In this document: piece after piece, positions 9,201 through 10,270 of the stretch
Layout of the letters: every line of letters begins with the position of its first letter
How positions within the stretch are numbered: the first letter of the stretch is position 1
Assembly (NCBI GenBank): GCA_900320815.1
Contig: ONTY01000139.1
Span: 1 to 10,270, forward strand
Length of the DNA: 10,270 nt
Direction of reading: 5' to 3'
DNA from: an uncultured Pseudomonadota bacterium
GTDB lineage: Bacteria > Pseudomonadota > Gammaproteobacteria > Burkholderiales > Burkholderiaceae_C
Notes under the pieces: generated by a model
Seen by the model: the letters and a program-made list of their open reading frames with translations, nothing else
The model's database searches: none
What the model was told of the DNA's origin: nothing
Made by a program: the position numbers and the translations under genes

Positions 9201-9981
9201 CCGCAGTGGCCACTACAGCTACGGCGGCGAGGAATTGGACTTCTACTGGTCTGGCGCGCTGCTGCAAAGCTCCACGCGCAGCACCGAGCCGCCCGCGCGC
9301 ACCATGCCAGTGGTTATCTTTCGCTCAGCGGCGCAGCGCGTGGCGGTGCATGTGGACGAAGTGCTCAGCAACCAGGAAGTGGTGGTCAAGGCGCTGGGGC
9401 CGCAGCTCTCGCGTCTGCCTGGTCTGGTTGCCATCACATCGCTGGCCTCTGGCGAAGTGGCGCTCATCTACAACCCCGTGGCGCTGGCGGCGGTGTACGG
9501 CGAGCAGGCGCGGCGCCAGGTGCAGGCCGCACAGCAGCCCGAAGTTGCCGCGCAAGCTGGCGCCCCTGCTGCGCTGGCACCGGAGGAAACGCCTGCGGCG
9601 GCGCCGCTGGTGCTGGTGGTCGACGATTCGATCACGGTGCGCCGCGTCACGCAGCGCATGTTGCAGCGCGAGGGTTTCCGAGTGGCGATGGCAGCCGACG
9701 GTTTGCAAGGGCTGGAACGCCTGCAGGAAGAACGCCCGGCAGTGGTGCTCTCGGACATCGAAATGCCGCGCATGGACGGCTTCGACTTTGTGCGCAATAT
9801 CCGTGCCGACGAGCGCATGGCAGGGTTGCCAGTCATCATGATTACTTCGCGCATCGCTGACAAACACCGCGAACACGCGCAGGAGTTGGGCGTCAATCAC
9901 TACCTCGGCAAACCGTATTCCGAAGAAACTCTGCTGGGGCTGATTCGCCAATATGCTGGCGTTGCTGTGCCGGCGCAATAG
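3262..9981 (+). CDS. chpA: ChpA-type hybrid CheA histidine kinase with multiple Hpt modules (PilL/ChpA)
   Basis: The central kinase of the pilus chemosensory system, 2239 residues from the ATG at 3262 (2241 from 3256). Residues 1-590 are FimL-like and hold two degenerate Hpt-like helices: H73 without the usual lysine, and a site with G503 in place of His. Further modules are Hpt with H703 (HTLKGSS), Hpt-like with H1023 (HSLAGNS, lysine replaced by A1026), Hpt with H1282 (HTFKGGA) and Hpt with H1501 (HALKGSA). Ala/Pro or acidic linkers separate them. Then come the CheA dimerisation helices (about 1618-1720), the ATPase with N box N1813/H1817, G1 DDGAG (1853-1857), G2 GRGVGMD (1904-1910) and G3 GKGSSF (1930-1935), a CheW domain (about 1943-2085) and a receiver with D2121/D2122, D2165, T2195 and K2217. 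All kinase boxes look intact. Pseudomonas ChpA is reported to have six Hpt plus one Ser and one Thr site; here I count six modules. The reading frame is unbroken, and no transmembrane segment is visible. Confidence 0.94.
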   Translation: MVMSQNGARSSGGAAAQAADLGPLAWVLEETRRSIETASKKTISFARDAKASLGVDMSSVDASQLRLARQQLHQAVGALEMVGQPVASQMVRGMEAVVQQFAQHPDKCTDESASVLEQAGFALLEYLEGVLGDKPRPALGLFPQYARIQTMAGADRVHPADLWDFQWHWANPDTPAAAQRNTYSAEVRSRLDHCVLNIMRRADLNAVIEMGVVCLGLADGEESGQKPAVFWKLASAFMQALGVQAAPLDIYAKRATSRILLQYATLAGGDKKISERLAQDLLFFCAQADMQGKDAPVLAAVRKAWGLSSYTPIPYDKPIFGLYDPAVLEQASRRIEAIKENWSALAGGDMGRLKACVDQFGLVVESLTRLHQNSKPLADALSRVSEHVAKTAQPPSHELAMETATAVLFLEASFADFQPSDAEFTRRLNQLAERLDAVRSGQQAPELESWMEELYRRVSDRETLGTVVGELRTTLGEAEQLLDQFLRAPDDRQPLETANTLLGQMRGVLMVLGLEPAAHAVSRMRESITSWQKTEGNPAQGNDEELEHFGNSLGALASLVDMMGYQPALAGELFFYDEESGELKYDASRAQPPQPLQEAGDVLSAEEPQQAASSAAEEVEDLLSQALDVLQSVAGTSPAEPQPHEQQEEPEEEPIDEGLDAELLEIFLEEAREVVQTGSAALQTLASAPGDMEQQTTLRRAFHTLKGSSRMVGLTEFGEAAWALEQVMNAWLAEKKPVSDNLRTLTGDALQAFGRWVEDISIRRSGRWKSAPFRTSADAFRLEGKLMPLELATEKKTAAPEPASTSVVAPEPAPAAPAPAVAAAPEPVAPVVAAASEPTAPDPVAAPEPIAAAEVPDELPLDISADIEIEAVQAPCAPVDEPEVIQFEASAGFEEPAAQAVDVAEMADASIGLVAEEMPEGEEQLVSLESIELPSLDLPLAEEDASEPSAEVPPVAPEAAEPQPEQAEDDDTKHIGDLVISTSLYNVYLEEAEKQSHQLMDELERWAADVSRPVPEGAGISAHSLAGNSATVGFTGLSELARAVEHALQRLQEQAHGTERQAKVLCDAANEIRSVLHQFAAGTFKNPSIVVQARVRALEPVPTSPAPLTANIPPAPVAEAPASAPTVPPAAIELPAPAQAVPEVEVQPAAPIEIAPVVEAAPVAEPPAPEPAVPAAPIELAPSPAAFEVPPAPIEIPAAPAAVPSAPTAAPPAAPVAAPATVAAAGGTFAGIQEVDDFNPDMFEIFSEEAEDLLPRLDEALRTWAASPNSLEANKEVRRVLHTFKGGARVAGALRLGEMAHRIESAIETVGTEGVQAEAVEAVQADVDELQDAFRRVQETGSSAPLQSEPPAPVAAPAQPAALSSQPPVVVSASQPAVVAQPAAPAPVAAQPAPAPVQPATAAPVPQPAPAALAQPLPKPTLPAAPIEVPAAAVATAPVPSAPRDGLEDIADLRDAVDPDLFPIVVEEAQEMFPRLTEFLRVWGASPEASEPREGMMRALHALKGSARMAGARRLGEMAHRTEASIAAISTEDEVSAADVAAIAANVDKLQDLLREMQGKPPVQKKPTPAPKPAQAPAAAPAPASQQAAATPAAAVRPQPTGQVAPPAPLSMVQARAAASQAVRVRSQLLDRLVTQSGEVMTSRARLEVGVNHLRTALGDLTGNLERLRQQLRDVEMQAESQLQSRQALARDDQRNFDPLEFDRFTRLQELTRMMAESVNDVATVQRGLQRAVESCENDLAAQARQSRELQRDLLRTRMVEFESISERLYRVVRQAAREVGKKVRMDITGGTIEMDRGILERMTGAFEHLLRNSVTHGIEDEDVRVARNKDATGLVSVDVQQAGNDVSITFRDDGAGLNLERIREKAIQKGIITPEQKLSNDEIARLVFASGLSTAAKVSGLAGRGVGMDVVRSEVQALGGRIEIGTEPGKGSSFRLVLPLTMAVTHVVMLRCGKLQVGVPSNVVEIVRRVTQEQLQEAYRSGHYSYGGEELDFYWSGALLQSSTRSTEPPARTMPVVIFRSAAQRVAVHVDEVLSNQEVVVKALGPQLSRLPGLVAITSLASGEVALIYNPVALAAVYGEQARRQVQAAQQPEVAAQAGAPAALAPEETPAAAPLVLVVDDSITVRRVTQRMLQREGFRVAMAADGLQGLERLQEERPAVVLSDIEMPRMDGFDFVRNIRADERMAGLPVIMITSRIADKHREHAQELGVNHYLGKPYSEETLLGLIRQYAGVAVPAQ
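5713..5811 (+). repeat. Three tandem 33-base (11-residue) repeats in a ChpA linker
   Basis: Three consecutive in-frame units (5713-5745, 5746-5778, 5779-5811) encode APAVAAAPEPV, APVVAAASEPT and APDPVAAPEPI. Units 1 and 2 differ at five of 33 bases, which points to tandem duplication at the DNA level; unit 3 is more diverged. They lie in the linker after the third Hpt-like module and just before its acidic part. Such Ala/Pro/Glu repeats form extended flexible tethers in multidomain kinases. The copy number probably varies between strains (inference). Confidence 0.8.
6649..6855 (+). repeat. Recurrent (A/P)-P-I-E-(I/L) motif in an Ala/Pro linker of ChpA
   Basis: A short Ile-Glu-hydrophobic motif recurs in a linker otherwise made of Ala, Pro and Val: AAIELPA (6649-6669), APIEIAP (6709-6729), APIELAP (6787-6807) and APIEIPA (6835-6855). 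A fifth copy, APIEVPA, occurs at 7534-7554 in the next linker. The codons vary (ATT or ATC, GAG or GAA, several Ala codons), so the similarity is not merely recent DNA duplication. The role is unknown; it could be structural spacing or a weak docking motif. Confidence 0.65.
6964..7275 (+). repeat. Hpt module copy A of a duplicated pair within chpA
   Basis: This copy encodes the Hpt domain with H1282. It aligns along its length with the Hpt domain at 7615-7935. Shared features are DPD/NPD followed by a Phe, an EEA segment, PRL, an (A/G)ASP turn, the His motif, the identical octapeptide RLGEMAHR, and a closing V(D)xLQD helix. The two histidines are 219 residues apart. The pair is much closer to each other than to the other Hpt-like modules of the protein, which indicates an internal tandem duplication of domain plus linker. 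Confidence 0.8.
7615..7935 (+). repeat. Hpt module copy B of a duplicated pair within chpA
   Basis: This copy encodes the Hpt domain with H1501, partner of the copy at 6964-7275. DNA similarity remains visible around the shared RLGEMAHR segment (7804-7827 here, 7144-7167 in copy A), with differences mainly at third codon positions. It is the Hpt nearest to the dimerisation and ATPase core, so by position it is the likeliest first acceptor from ATP (inference). Confidence 0.8.
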
Positions 9982-10002
9982 GTAAGCACAAGCCAAACGA
10001 GG

Positions 10003-10040
10003 CGGCGCGCACCGGACATACCGGGCGCGTCGTTTTTTTT
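10003..10040 (+). terminator. Intrinsic terminator of chpA
   Basis: Twenty-one bases after the chpA stop lies a GC-rich hairpin. Four base pairs (CCGG with CCGG) next to the five-base loop ACATA are followed, beyond one bulged A, by eight more pairs including one G-T. Eight consecutive T residues (10033-10040) come directly after. This is a textbook Rho-independent terminator and marks the end of the cluster's transcript. Confidence 0.9.
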
Positions 10041-10270
10041 GGATATTTTTTGGTGGTATCTTTTGATTGCCCGCAAGGTATGCGGGAAGCAAGAGAACAT
10101 ATATAGATGTATATCAAAGTGGCTCTTTTGGGCAGTGGGCTTGCTTTTCTTTTTTTTGAGGTGCAGGGAGCGGCGCGAGTTCAGTTCCGTGCAACCACCA
10201 GGGTATTTCTTGTTTGCCGGCAATTAATGCGGGCAGTGATGCGTCAATTTATAGGGTATTTAAGGACAGT
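10041..10270. other. AT-rich intergenic region without a supported gene
   Basis: About 230 bases lie between the chpA terminator and the window edge. They include T-rich tracts (10041-10062 and 10143-10158) and a small hairpin of CCCGC with GCGGG around a seven-base loop (10069-10085). An open frame of 62 codons (10039-10227) begins inside the terminator T run, lacks a ribosome binding site and has a biased composition, so I do not call it. No tRNA or clear promoter is visible. The region probably leads to a gene that starts outside the window. Confidence 0.6.

Noticed and set aside
10165..10200. tRNA-like 3' end (GTTCAGTTC followed by ACCACCA)
   Set aside because: The putative T loop is too long, the acceptor stem has no matching 5' half, and no D or anticodon arm is found upstream.
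10039..10227. Possible small membrane protein of 62 residues after chpA
   Set aside because: The start codon sits in the terminator T run, no ribosome binding site precedes it, and the hydrophobic stretch comes from T-rich tracts.

Overview
The window carries most of one Pil-Chp chemosensory cluster, the chemotaxis-like system that controls type IV pili and twitching. All genes are on the + strand, in the order pilH, pilI, pilJ, chpA. The family assignments are strong, being based on recognisable motifs. The moderately high GC content, the gene order without pilK, and a single very large ChpA suggest a betaproteobacterium of the Burkholderiales, perhaps Comamonadaceae. That taxonomic placement is inference from memory of the families, not a search result.

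Layout. Bases 2-367 encode a single-domain response regulator (PilH). After 14 bases comes a CheW-type adaptor (PilI, 382-912). After another 22 bases comes a membrane chemoreceptor (PilJ, 935-3130). The 131-base gap before chpA contains a long imperfect hairpin (3167-3226), so chpA may be transcribed partly independently. chpA (3262-9981) fills two thirds of the window. It encodes a hybrid CheA-type kinase of about 2239 residues: a FimL-like N-terminus, six Hpt or Hpt-like modules, long Ala/Pro and acidic linkers, a CheA dimerisation and ATPase core, a CheW domain and a C-terminal receiver. A strong intrinsic terminator (10003-10040) follows. The last 230 bases are AT-rich and hold no gene I can support.

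How the parts work together (established for the family). PilJ senses a pilus- or surface-derived signal and is coupled by PilI to ChpA. ChpA autophosphorylates Hpt histidines and passes phosphate to receiver domains: PilH, its own C-terminal receiver, and PilG, whose gene is not in the window and may lie just upstream. The output tunes pilus extension and retraction, and cAMP in Pseudomonas.

I see no sign of a wholly new system. The points worth a second look are the mixed set of intact and degenerate phosphotransfer sites in ChpA, a recent-looking Hpt duplication, repeated short motifs inside the linkers, the hairpin before chpA, the absence of a pilK-type methyltransferase gene, and a rise in GC along chpA.
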